NCBI GenBank assembly: GCA_023419655.1
Contig: JAEZXP010000079.1
Coordinates: forward strand, 1 to 10,461
Reading direction: 5' to 3'
DNA length: 10,461 bases
DNA from: Bacillota bacterium
Lineage (GTDB): Bacteria > Bacillota > Clostridia > Lachnospirales > Lachnospiraceae
The first letter of the stretch is position 1. Every line of letters begins with the position of its first letter. Positions 1 through 7,410 of the stretch are shown here, piece by piece. A program made the translations under genes and the position numbers. The notes under the pieces were generated by a model. It was not told the DNA's origin, ran no database searches, and saw only the letters and a list, made by a program, of their open reading frames with translations.

Positions 1-1109
1 GAATTATGCTTTTTGAGAGTAATCTGGGAAGAAATTATACAGGGAATCCGAGGGCTATCTATGAGGAAATGGTTCGGCAGGGACTTGACAGGAAGTATCA
101 CTGTTATATCATACTGGAGGACATGGATACTAAAATATCGGGAGCGGCGAAAAAGATAAAGAAAAACCGGTTCCGGTATTTTTATTATTTTGCTATAGCT
201 GGAGTATGGATTAGTGATTCCAGATTGCCCGCGTATATCATCAAGCGGAAGGAAACCACCTATATCCAGACTTGGCATGGAACCCCCCTAAAAAAGCTGG
301 CTCTTGACCTGGAGGCGGTATATATGGCGGGAGAGACCAGTCTTGAGGCTTATAAAAGAAACTTTTATAATAACGTACAGACCTGGGATTATCTGATATC
401 ACAAAATAATTATTCCTCGGAGATTTTTAAAAGAGCTTTTGGCTTCAAAAAAGAGATTTTGGAGATAGGATATCCCAGAAATGACGTTCTCTTTCATAAA
501 AACAATCAGGAGGAAATAAAAAGAATCAAGGAATCCTTAGGACTTCCTCTGGATAAAAAGGTAATTCTTTATGCTCCAACCTGGAGAGATAATGAGTTTT
601 ATGGCAACGGCAGATACAAATTTAACACAGGCATGGACTTTGCGCTGCTGATGCAGGAGATGAAGAAGGATACGGTATGGATTGTGAAATACCACTACCT
701 GATAATGGACAAAATTGACTGGTCTCCTTATGAGGGATTTATCTATACTTATGATATGAGCTATGACATCTCCATGCTGTATTTGGTTTCGGATATGCTG
801 GTTACAGACTATTCCTCCGTCATGTTCGATTACAGTATATTAAAAAGGCCTATACTGTTTTACTGCTATGATTTGGATGAGTACAAGGATACGCTTAGAG
901 GCTTTTATTTTGACCTTTTAGAAGAGGCTCCCGGACCGGTGGCTATGACAACCCGCAGACTTATGGATGCAGTCAGAGAATATGATTGCAGCTTATATCA
1001 GGAAAAATACAATGCATTTATCGATAAATATAACCACGCAGATGACGGCAATGCTTCGGCAAGGGTTGTTAAGCTTATCGAAGATGCTGTACAGGGAATT
1101 AAAGAATGA
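1..1109 (+). CDS. CDP-glycerol glycerophosphotransferase family protein (TagB/TagF-like), 5' partial
   Basis: This is a probable membrane-peripheral enzyme that transfers glycerol phosphate from CDP-glycerol to a teichoic-acid-type polymer on a polyprenyl carrier. The frame is open to the left edge. The first ATG (base 6) falls inside the family's N-terminal motif (LFES-LGRNY-NPRAIYEEM), so the true start probably lies upstream. Counting from that ATG, visible hallmarks are the TWHGTPLKKL motif at residues 89-98 (its His is a catalytic residue in TagF), a second conserved-region His at about 230, VTDYSSVMFDY at 266-276, and LRGFYFD with the C-terminal EAPGPV at 298-312. These fit the Glyphos_transf family (PF04464). 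About 367 residues are visible, close to a TagB-sized protein. A second family member follows 85 bases after the TGA stop, suggesting one operon. Which polymer is built cannot be told from sequence alone. Confidence 0.93.
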   Translation, partial: IMLFESNLGRNYTGNPRAIYEEMVRQGLDRKYHCYIILEDMDTKISGAAKKIKKNRFRYFYYFAIAGVWISDSRLPAYIIKRKETTYIQTWHGTPLKKLALDLEAVYMAGETSLEAYKRNFYNNVQTWDYLISQNNYSSEIFKRAFGFKKEILEIGYPRNDVLFHKNNQEEIKRIKESLGLPLDKKVILYAPTWRDNEFYGNGRYKFNTGMDFALLMQEMKKDTVWIVKYHYLIMDKIDWSPYEGFIYTYDMSYDISMLYLVSDMLVTDYSSVMFDYSILKRPILFYCYDLDEYKDTLRGFYFDLLEEAPGPVAMTTRRLMDAVREYDCSLYQEKYNAFIDKYNHADDGNASARVVKLIEDAVQGIKE

Positions 1110-1194
1110 ATTATATGCGGATGTATTCAACGCTATGGCTGTAAGGCTGTGCTTGTGTATAGGGCAGAAAAGGTTTATAAGGAGTTGCAAGATT

Positions 1195-2340
1195 ATGGTT
1201 AAGTCAGTAGGATATTATTTATTTGCCTTTGTTTATTACATATGCAGGCTTTTTCCGGTGGAAGAGAAAAGAGTATTTTGTATCATGACCCATGATGACG
1301 GAGAGGACAGCAATGTCGGCCTTGTTATAAAAGAGCTTAAAAAGCTTGGGGAAGGGTATGAATTTAACTCGATTACTAAGACAGATACCCGGTCAGTTAA
1401 GGGGTTTAAGAATATACATAAGATTTTGTCCTTTTTCTTTAAGAAGCCTTATCTCTTGGCAAGGTCAAAAACCATACTGATGGACAATATATTCCTGCCG
1501 ATGGCATTTATCCGAATCAGAGAAGGTGTAAAGGTGATACAGCTATGGCATGGAACGGGAACCATTAAGAAGTTTGGCCAGGATGTTAATACCGGCAGGC
1601 TAAAGGAGCTTGAATACAGGGCGAACCGCAATATTACCCATCTTATTGTGAATAATGAGCGCATAGCAGGTCTGTATGGGAAGGTGTTTGGAGTAGGAGT
1701 AGATAGGGTATATCCTGTCGGACTGCCAAAGACAGACGATATCCTCTACCGGATATGGAGAATGAACAGGGATGGAATCAATACGGATAAGGACATCCTA
1801 TATAAAAGATACCAGCTGCCTTCGAATCAGAAGCTGATATTATATGCCCCTACCTTAAGAGATTCCAATCTAAGCTCTGAGAAGATACTAAATCATGTAG
1901 AGGAATTGGCAAAAAAACTGCCGAAGGGTTATAAGCTGGGGTTAAGATTGCATCCATTTGTAGCTCAGATGGCCAGGAAGAGGGATATTCAGAATGTATG
2001 TGATTTATCCGGTGAAAAGAGCCTCACATCACTTATCATGGCCTCTGACCTTTTAATAACCGATTATTCCTCGATTGTATTCGAATACTGTATTACAGAA
2101 AAGCCTATGATTTTCTATGCCTATGATCTTGACGATTTCCTGCGCCACGGACGGGGCTTCTATGAGGACTATGAACGCTACGTTCCCGGCCCTGTAGCAA
2201 GAACAAGCGAGGAAGTAATTAGTATTATAGAAGAAGAAAACGATTCAATTGATATCATCCGTACCTTCACTGCCGGCAACTTTCCTCATCTTGACGGAAA
2301 GGCAACGAGTAGAATTATTAATCTCATTCGAAACGAATAG
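1195..2340 (+). CDS. CDP-glycerol glycerophosphotransferase family protein (TagB/TagF-like)
   Basis: This is a second teichoic-acid-type glycerophosphotransferase of 381 residues, about the size of Bacillus TagB. I chose ATG 1195 because AAGGAG (1179-1184) lies ten bases upstream and the protein then starts with a hydrophobic segment (residues 3-20). The frame is open further upstream to 967, but that stretch overlaps the previous gene and does not look like the family. Conserved features are QLWHGTGTIKKFGQD at 116-130, LYAPTLRD at 216-223, RLHP at 251-254, LITDYSSIVFEY at 287-298, GRGFYEDYE at 319-327 and PGPVA at 331-335. It is only distantly similar to the preceding gene. The two may act one after the other, as TagB primase and TagF polymerase do, but that is inference. 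It ends in TAG and converges on the minus-strand sugar transferase. Confidence 0.93.
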   Translation: MVKSVGYYLFAFVYYICRLFPVEEKRVFCIMTHDDGEDSNVGLVIKELKKLGEGYEFNSITKTDTRSVKGFKNIHKILSFFFKKPYLLARSKTILMDNIFLPMAFIRIREGVKVIQLWHGTGTIKKFGQDVNTGRLKELEYRANRNITHLIVNNERIAGLYGKVFGVGVDRVYPVGLPKTDDILYRIWRMNRDGINTDKDILYKRYQLPSNQKLILYAPTLRDSNLSSEKILNHVEELAKKLPKGYKLGLRLHPFVAQMARKRDIQNVCDLSGEKSLTSLIMASDLLITDYSSIVFEYCITEKPMIFYAYDLDDFLRHGRGFYEDYERYVPGPVARTSEEVISIIEEENDSIDIIRTFTAGNFPHLDGKATSRIINLIRNE

Positions 2341-2351
2341 AGACAGGAAGT

Positions 2352-2535
2352 GGTTCGAGGGCAGTAAGACCTGTTGAAATTTATCCCGATGGCAATCTGT
2401 ACGAAACAAATAAACCTCATGCTTCGATTCCAATGTATAAGAGTTAATTATCTGATTACCATAGGCGCATGAGGTTTACCCGTTTGTACAGATTACCACT
2501 TCAAGCTTCACAATATGTCTTACTGCCCTCGAACC
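2352..2535. repeat. 184-bp nested inverted-repeat element between convergent genes
   Basis: The outer arms are a perfect 19-bp inverted repeat: GGTTCGAGGGCAGTAAGAC at 2352-2370 and its exact reverse complement at 2517-2535. Inside are two more matched pairs: AATCTGTAC (2394-2402) with GTACAGATT (2486-2494), and TAAACCTCATGC (2411-2422) with GCATGAGGTTTA (2467-2478). About 40 base pairs are thus perfectly matched in the same nested order, enclosing a 44-base loop. The element fills most of the 207 bases between two convergent stop codons. I see no long T-run after the arms, no open reading frame spanning the element and no obvious target-site duplication. It could be a MITE-like or other dispersed repeat, a large bidirectional terminator, or a structured RNA. 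The repeat itself is certain and its function is unknown. Confidence 0.85.
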
Positions 2536-2547
2536 GCCAGTGTATGT

Positions 2548-3969
2548 TTAGTATGCATTTTTATTTATGAATCCTTTGAAGATTGTCAGGAACATAATCT
2601 TGAAGTCAAAGCCAAGGGTCCAATTCTCGATATAATACAGGTCATGCTCAATTCTTTTGGTTATGGAGGTATCTCCCCGGTAACCGTTGATTTGAGCCCA
2701 GCCTGTAAGTCCGGGAGGAACTTGGTGCTTTATCATGTATCTGGGTATTATCTCTTTGAACTGTTCAACAAATTGCGGACGTTCCGGTCTTGGGCCAACA
2801 AGGCTCATGTCTCCTTTGAATATATTAAATAATTGGGGCAGCTCATCAATGCTTGTCCGCCTGATAAATTTACCGATTTTGGTTACTCTGGGGGCGTTGT
2901 TGGTTGTCCAGGCCTTTTCTTCTTCTTCCTCCGTCTGGAGCCTCATGGACCTGAATTTTTACATTTTAAATGGCTTGTTATGCTTGCCGACCCTGACCTG
3001 TGAAAATATGATGGGGCCTTTCGAGGATATCTTTATCAGCAGGGCCACAATCAGCATGGGAACCGCACATATCAACAGACCGATGGAAGAGCCTATAATA
3101 TCTACAAGTCTCTTGCTGACCCAGTTAAAGGTATTGGTCAGCGGAACATTCCTTATATTGATTACCGGAAGACCGTATAAATCCTCGGTATAGGGCCTTG
3201 TGGGGAAAAAGCTGTAATAATCAGGTATAAATTTCGTGTGTACACCGGATTTTTCACAGATGGATACGACCTTCTCAAGCTGGTCATATTCATTGATACT
3301 CAGAGCAATCGCTATTTCATCCAGAGACATTTTGGTGAGATATTCCTCCAGCTTATCCAGCCTTCCGATGACAGGAACCTTTTTGTAGCTGGTACCAACC
3401 TCCATATTGTTGGCAAGGATACCGTGGATATAATATCCCCATTGGGGGTTTGCGAACACACGGTCAATATAAGCCTCCGATGCCCGGCTGTAGCCAACTA
3501 TTATGACATGTTTGAGATTATAGCCTCTTCTGCGGGCTATTCTTAAAGCCTGTGCAACCGACATACGGGCAGCCGTACATAATATAACATTAATAGCAGT
3601 GAACATGCCAAGGAAAAGTCTTGAAATATCACCCTCCTCCAGCATATATAGAAAGAACAGATAGAATGCCAGACCAAGAAAATTGGCATAGGTAACATGA
3701 TAAAATTCCGTCCATCGTCCTTTTCCCCGTTTGGGCGTATATAGCTTTGCCTGGTTATAAATAAAGAGATATAAGGGAACCAGCAAGTATAAGCTTTGTG
3801 CGTATACCTTCAAAGAATAAAAGGTGCCTTTTTCAGCATTAAAAATAGGCATATGCGCAATAGGACTATAAAATCTCAAATAATATGCGATTAAAAAAGA
3901 GATGACGATTATGGCTGCATCCATTAATATATGAAGCCGGTTCAGTGTTTTTTGATTGTCTTTAATCAC
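2548..3969 (-). pseudogene. Polyprenyl glycosylphosphotransferase (WbaP/EpsE-like initiating sugar transferase) interrupted by in-frame TAA
   Basis: Enzymes of this family put the first sugar-1-phosphate on undecaprenyl phosphate to start exopolysaccharide synthesis. GTG 3969 is chosen as start because AGGGAGGG (3984-3977) sits eight bases upstream; an in-frame ATG at 4002 is less likely. The domain order is N-terminal membrane segments (about 15-32, 58-71, 95-110, 117-133), a nucleotide-binding-like domain (VIIVGYSRASEAYIDR, 155-170), a further membrane segment (about 288-313), then the Bac_transf catalytic domain. Codon 337 (2961-2959) is TAA, where family members read PFKM-Tyr-KFRSM. The same frame then continues for 136 codons with the catalytic SIDELPQLFN, SLVGPRPE, GLTGWAQINGYRGD and the usual end GFINKNAY. 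The complete length, 473 codons, is normal for the family. Truncation would remove the catalytic residues. A restart ATG at 2946 would give a 132-residue C-terminal piece but has only a weak ribosome binding site. Confidence 0.92.
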
Positions 3970-4022
3970 AGCATAACCCTCCCTGTATAAATACAGTATC
4001 ATATTTCACGTTACATCTAACT

Positions 4023-4051
4023 AATATAATACATAATTTCAAGGGTTTCAA
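4023..4051 (-). promoter_or_regulatory. Putative sigma-A promoter for the sugar transferase
   Basis: On the minus strand TTGAAA (4051-4046) is followed after 17 bases by TATATT (4028-4023). This would start transcription near 4016, leaving a leader of about 47 bases before the GTG at 3969. It is close to the consensus and correctly placed, back to back with the protease promoter in a 171-base divergent region (3970-4140). Confidence 0.6.
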
Positions 4052-4086
4052 CAATATAAATTTTTCTTAAAGAAATCTTCACATTC

Positions 4087-4114
4087 TTTACACAAAATAC
4101 TGTTAAACTATGAT
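4087..4114 (+). promoter_or_regulatory. Putative sigma-A promoter for the HtrA-like gene
   Basis: TTTACA (4087-4092) and TATGAT (4109-4114) are separated by 16 bases. Transcription would begin near 4121, just ahead of the GGAAAGGAG ribosome binding site (4124-4132), giving a very short leader of about 20 bases. I see no CtsR or HrcA (CIRCE) heat-shock operator here. Confidence 0.65.
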
Positions 4115-4140
4115 TAAATTCATGGAAAGGAGTGCGCGCT

Positions 4141-5541
4141 ATGGACGATTATAATCAAAATAATATAAATCAATTTTCCGGGAACCTTGAAGGCGGCAGT
4201 AATCAGGAAAGACCGGTATACGATAAGCCGGAATACAGTTTTTGGGCTGAAAAGGGCTCCGAACCGTCCGGATATAATTATCAATATGAATATGTGCCGC
4301 AGAAGAAGGAAGAACAGGACAATAAGAAAAAGAAGGGAAGGAGATTCCTTGCTTTTGTATTCCGGGCAGTTGTATTTGGGATATTAGCCGGAGGAGCCTT
4401 TGCCGGAATTCAATTCCTTTACTATAGGATTAACCCCGAGGCCTTTAATAATAAGGAGAACTATATTCTAGGATTAGCCAGTGATGACGTTCATTCAGGG
4501 TCGAAGCTTAAGGTAGGAAGCACGGAATACGGGCAGGTAGGCAGGCTTCCTGAATCGGCGGTTATGAAGGCGGCAGAAGATACGATGCCCGCTATCGTAT
4601 CCATCACCAGTATATCCACGAGGACCGACTCATGGTTTGGAGTAGAGATTCCGAATGAGGGCAGCGGCTCCGGAATAATTGTGGGAAAAGATGAAAACGA
4701 GCTGCTGATAGCAACCAATAATCATGTTGTTGACGGAGCAGACAAGATAACCGTTACATTTATAGATGATACACAAGCGGAGGCTGTAATAAAGGGAACT
4801 GATTCAAAGGCTGACCTTGCAGTGATAACCGTCGATTTGAAAAATATAGAGCAGAGTACACAGAATGCAATTAAGATTGCCAAGCTCGGCAGCTCGGACG
4901 ATATTAAGGTAGGGGAGATGACGATTGCAATCGGAAATGCAATGGGATATGGACAGTCTCTTACAGTAGGGTATGTCAGTGCCAAGGACAGAAAGATAGA
5001 GATTTCAGACGATTACAGCTATAATACCATGATACTTCTCCAGACGGATGCCGCCATCAATCCCGGTAACAGCGGAGGGGCCTTATTGAACATCAATGGT
5101 GAGGTTATAGGAATCAATACGGTTAAGTTCGCTGATTATAAGGTTGAAGGAATGGGATATGCCATCCCTATATCAAGGGCGATACCGATTATTAATGAAC
5201 TGATGAACAGAGAGGTACTTAAGCCGGAGGAACAGGGATTTTTGGGCGTGGGTCCTACGGATGTTACAGAGGACGTGTCAAAAATGTTTGGACTGCCGGT
5301 AGGTGTATACATTTCATCTGTAGTAGAAGGCAGTGCGGCTGATAAGGCAGGAATTAAGCAGGGAGATGTTATTCAGTTTATTAATGACGTGGAGATTACA
5401 TCCAGTATCCAGTTAAAGGAATTTATTTCAAGTATACGGGCAGGTACGGAGATTGAGATAAAATTCATGCGCCATATAAACGGAGAATACAAGGAACAGA
5501 CGGCTACCACGATTCTTGGAGCCCGGGAAGGCAATGAATAG
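4141..5541 (+). CDS. Membrane-anchored HtrA/DegP-like trypsin-type serine protease with PDZ domain
   Basis: This is a predicted surface quality-control protease that degrades misfolded exported proteins. ATG 4141 is preferred over the in-frame GTG at 4132 because GGAAAGGAG (4124-4132) is eight bases upstream. The 466-residue product has a polar, Asn/Gln/Tyr-rich cytoplasmic tail (1-60), a Lys/Arg-rich stop (62-68), one membrane segment (about 69-95), then an extracellular protease domain. The catalytic triad is visible: His195 (TNNHVVDG), Asp225 (ADLAVI) and Ser311 (NPGNSGGALLN). A single PDZ domain covers about 365-455 (FLGV, then AGIKQGDVI), which usually binds substrate C-termini or gates activity. 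This architecture matches the HtrA/YvtA/YkdA proteins of Gram-positive bacteria. Nothing is truncated. Nearest neighbours are a divergent sugar transferase and a downstream ClpX-like gene, the latter separated by 251 bases and probably independently expressed. Confidence 0.95.
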   Translation: MDDYNQNNINQFSGNLEGGSNQERPVYDKPEYSFWAEKGSEPSGYNYQYEYVPQKKEEQDNKKKKGRRFLAFVFRAVVFGILAGGAFAGIQFLYYRINPEAFNNKENYILGLASDDVHSGSKLKVGSTEYGQVGRLPESAVMKAAEDTMPAIVSITSISTRTDSWFGVEIPNEGSGSGIIVGKDENELLIATNNHVVDGADKITVTFIDDTQAEAVIKGTDSKADLAVITVDLKNIEQSTQNAIKIAKLGSSDDIKVGEMTIAIGNAMGYGQSLTVGYVSAKDRKIEISDDYSYNTMILLQTDAAINPGNSGGALLNINGEVIGINTVKFADYKVEGMGYAIPISRAIPIINELMNREVLKPEEQGFLGVGPTDVTEDVSKMFGLPVGVYISSVVEGSAADKAGIKQGDVIQFINDVEITSSIQLKEFISSIRAGTEIEIKFMRHINGEYKEQTATTILGAREGNE

Positions 5542-5599
5542 TATAAAAGTTGACCGTAACAACTCTTTTGATCTGAATATTCCGTATTTGCTTAAATTG

Positions 5600-5608
5600 T
5601 GATATACT
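5600..5608 (+). promoter_or_regulatory. Putative extended -10 promoter upstream of the ClpX-like gene
   Basis: TGATATACT (5600-5608) is a TGn-extended -10 box. No good -35 is visible at the expected distance (TTCCGT at 5580-5585 is weak), which extended -10 promoters tolerate. The same 11 bases TGTGATATACT occur again ahead of livH (9884-9894). A start near 5615 would make the structured element at 5615-5744 the 5' leader of the ClpX-like mRNA. A second TATAAT (5754-5759) lies closer to the gene with only a poor -35. Confidence 0.4.
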
Positions 5609-5757
5609 CTTAGTGTACGCGAATAAGCGAAGAGCCGTGAGAAATAAACGAACCATAAAGCCGTTTTTTAGGTTTTAGGGTTCGTTAGTTCTCATGGTGC
5701 GAGCAACGCGAGCGACAGAACGAAGTTCTTGAGCTTATTCGTACATATTATAGTATA
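5603..5757. repeat. Palindromic, multi-hairpin intergenic element
   Basis: The ends are imperfectly inverted. GTAC-GC-GAATAAGC (5615-5628) pairs with GCTTATTCGTAC (5733-5744) apart from a two-base bulge, and complementarity continues weakly outward through TATACT (5603-5608). Inside lie two hairpins: TGAGAAATAAACGAACC (5638-5654) against GGTTCGTTAGTTCTCA (5679-5694), and AGAAC-GAA-GTTCT (5717-5729). Together they form a three-way-junction-like fold of about 130 bases. A GC-rich, repetitive strand (GCGAGCAACGCGAGCGAC, 5699-5716) differs from the AT-rich surroundings. It fills most of the 251-base gap between the protease and ClpX-like genes. It may be a dispersed extragenic repeat or a structured leader. 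I see no long open frame in it and no match to a riboswitch class I know. Confidence 0.7.
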
Positions 5758-5792
5758 ATATTCTATACATTCTAGACAGGAAGGATTAAAAG

Positions 5793-7193
5793 ATGAGTTA
5801 TAAAGATGATGTTAACGATAAAAAGGATATTGAAAATATAGAAGATATTGAGGATAAGAAAAAGCCGGATGAGATATGTTATCTGTGCAAAAGGCCGGAA
5901 AGCGTTGCAGGCAAGATGCTGCATATACCGAATTATATGCATATATGTGCGGATTGCATGCAAAAGACCTTTGATATGATTAATAAAGAGGACAATCCGT
6001 ATATGAATCTTATGGGGATGTCTCCTGTGATGTTTAGTATGGGCGATTTACCCGGAACAGGCAGTATAAAGCCAAAAAAGGAAAAGGCCAAGGAGAAGAA
6101 GACAGAAGATTTTGACCGTAAGAAGATTCCTTCTCCCCATGTTATTAAGGCCAGTCTGGATGAATATATTATAGGTCAGGAGCATGCGAAAAAGGTCATA
6201 TCGGTAGCGGTATATAATCATTATAAGAGAATCGGACATGCAGCACCGGATAATATTGAGATAGAGAAATCAAACATGCTTATGATAGGGCCCACAGGAA
6301 GCGGTAAAACTTATCTGGTAAAGACCCTTGCAAAGCTGCTGGATGTTCCTCTGGCAATCACGGATGCCACCTCCCTGACAGAAGCGGGATATATAGGCGA
6401 TGATGTGGAAAGTGTCATCTCAAAGCTTCTGCAGGCAGCAGGAAATGATGTTGAGAAGGTAGAGAGAGGAATCGTATTTATCGATGAAATAGACAAAATC
6501 GCAAAAAAACGCAATACCAACAGCCGGGATGTCAGCGGGGAATCTGTACAGCAGGGACTGCTTAAACTATTGGAAGGAAGCGATGTGGAGGTTCCGGTAG
6601 GCGCATCATCAAAGAATGCCATGGTGCCTCTTCGGACGGTTAATACGGAGAATATTTTATTTATCTGCGGAGGAGCATTCCCTGATATCGACAAGGTTAT
6701 TAAGGCGAGGCTGAATAAGCAAAGCTCCATAGGCTTTCAGGCTGACCTCAAGGACAAATACGATAATGACACCGGACTTCTTCAGAAGGTAAATCTGGAT
6801 GACCTTAGAGAATACGGTATGGTTCCGGAGTTTCTCGGCAGGCTGCCGATATTATTTACTTTGGAGGGACTGACGAAGGAGATGCTGGTAAAGGTTCTTA
6901 AGGAGCCCAGAAATGCTGTCCTGAAACAATACCAAAGCCTTCTTGCAATGGATGAGGTGGATTTGATTTTTGATGATGAAGCCCTTGAGGCCATAGCGGA
7001 TAAGGCCATGGAGAAAAAGACAGGAGCCAGGGCCTTGCGGGCAATATTGGAGGAAATAATGCTCGATATCATGTATGAGATTCCCAAGGATGATAATATA
7101 GGAAGAGTAATAATCAACAAGGATTACATCGAAGGAAAGGGTGTTCCTGTCATCGAGATGAGAGGAGCTTCAAAATATTCCGTGCAGTTATAA
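5793..7193 (+). CDS. ClpX-like AAA+ unfoldase with N-terminal C4 zinc finger
   Basis: This is a predicted cytoplasmic ATP-dependent protein unfoldase of the ClpX family. AGGAAGG (5778-5784) precedes ATG 5793 by eight bases. The 466 residues hold an acidic N-terminal extension (1-25), a zinc finger (Cys29/Cys32/Cys52/Cys55), a Lys-rich linker (91-111), Walker A GPTGSGKT (166-173), pore-1 loop GYIGDD (199-204), Walker B VFIDEID (228-234), the ClpP-docking tripeptide IGF (313-315), PEFLGRLP (345-352) and sensor-2 GARALRAI (411-418). In E. coli ClpX the segment after LLEG carries the RKH pore-entrance loop. Here the corresponding stretch (271-283) has no RKH. No clpP or tig lies next to it, unlike many housekeeping clpX loci. 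A second, specialised ClpX is therefore plausible, although this could also be the only one. The IGF suggests it still docks to ClpP. Confidence 0.93.
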   Translation: MSYKDDVNDKKDIENIEDIEDKKKPDEICYLCKRPESVAGKMLHIPNYMHICADCMQKTFDMINKEDNPYMNLMGMSPVMFSMGDLPGTGSIKPKKEKAKEKKTEDFDRKKIPSPHVIKASLDEYIIGQEHAKKVISVAVYNHYKRIGHAAPDNIEIEKSNMLMIGPTGSGKTYLVKTLAKLLDVPLAITDATSLTEAGYIGDDVESVISKLLQAAGNDVEKVERGIVFIDEIDKIAKKRNTNSRDVSGESVQQGLLKLLEGSDVEVPVGASSKNAMVPLRTVNTENILFICGGAFPDIDKVIKARLNKQSSIGFQADLKDKYDNDTGLLQKVNLDDLREYGMVPEFLGRLPILFTLEGLTKEMLVKVLKEPRNAVLKQYQSLLAMDEVDLIFDDEALEAIADKAMEKKTGARALRAILEEIMLDIMYEIPKDDNIGRVIINKDYIEGKGVPVIEMRGASKYSVQL

Positions 7194-7200
7194 ATTTTTC

Positions 7201-7230
7201 TTGTGTTTTGATTTGATACTGTATTATACT
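7201..7230 (+). promoter_or_regulatory. Putative promoter for the barrel protein gene
   Basis: TTGTGT (7201-7206) and TATACT (7225-7230) are separated by 18 bases, eight bases after the ClpX-like stop codon. It is a moderate match. If used, it gives a leader of about 170 bases containing the inverted repeats at 7297-7369. The 217-base gap (7194-7410) shows nothing else I can name, and no convincing terminator with a T-run. Confidence 0.4.
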
Positions 7231-7296
7231 TTTTAGAGTAAGACAAATGATTCGTGTTAAAGATAAATCTTTCACTAATTTGCTTTGCAAATATTA

Positions 7297-7369
7297 TGCC
7301 TGCTAAGCTTGAAAATTATTAATTTTCAAGCAGAAAATCAGAGACTTTCATGTAGAATGTTTGCAGGCA
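7297..7369 (+). other. Structured leader: hairpin inside an outer inverted repeat
   Basis: A perfect 11-bp stem, GCTTGAAAATT (7307-7317) with AATTTTCAAGC (7321-7331) around a three-base loop, is enclosed by an outer 7-bp pair, TGCCTGC (7297-7303) with GCAGGCA (7363-7369). A smaller ATTTGC-TTT-GCAAAT hairpin lies just upstream. The right outer arm ends 41 bases before the ATG at 7411. No U-tract follows the stem, so it does not look like an intrinsic terminator. It may be a leader structure or chance pairing in AT-rich DNA. Confidence 0.45.
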
Positions 7370-7410
7370 AGCGTGAAATGAATTTACACAGAAGGAAGGG
7401 ATGGCTATAT

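Noticed and set aside
967..1194. Longer N-terminus for the second glycerophosphotransferase, from an ATG at 967 or 1135
   Set aside because: It overlaps the first gene by over 140 bases, has no ribosome binding site and does not resemble the family. ATG 1195 has AAGGAG at good spacing.
2352..2435. tRNA-like strings GGTTCGAGG and CTTCGATTCC
   Set aside because: No acceptor stem, anticodon arm or correct spacing can be formed; the first is explained by the inverted repeat.
2548..2946. Stand-alone small sugar transferase gene
   Set aside because: It is in the same frame as the upstream part and starts five codons after the TAA, in the middle of the conserved domain. It lacks the membrane anchor that small PglC-type enzymes have, so it is the broken 3' part of one gene.
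2515..3546. Several plus-strand open frames (2515-2832, 2735-3193, 3238-3546)
   Set aside because: They are antisense shadows of the sugar transferase, which has clear family motifs across the same bases.
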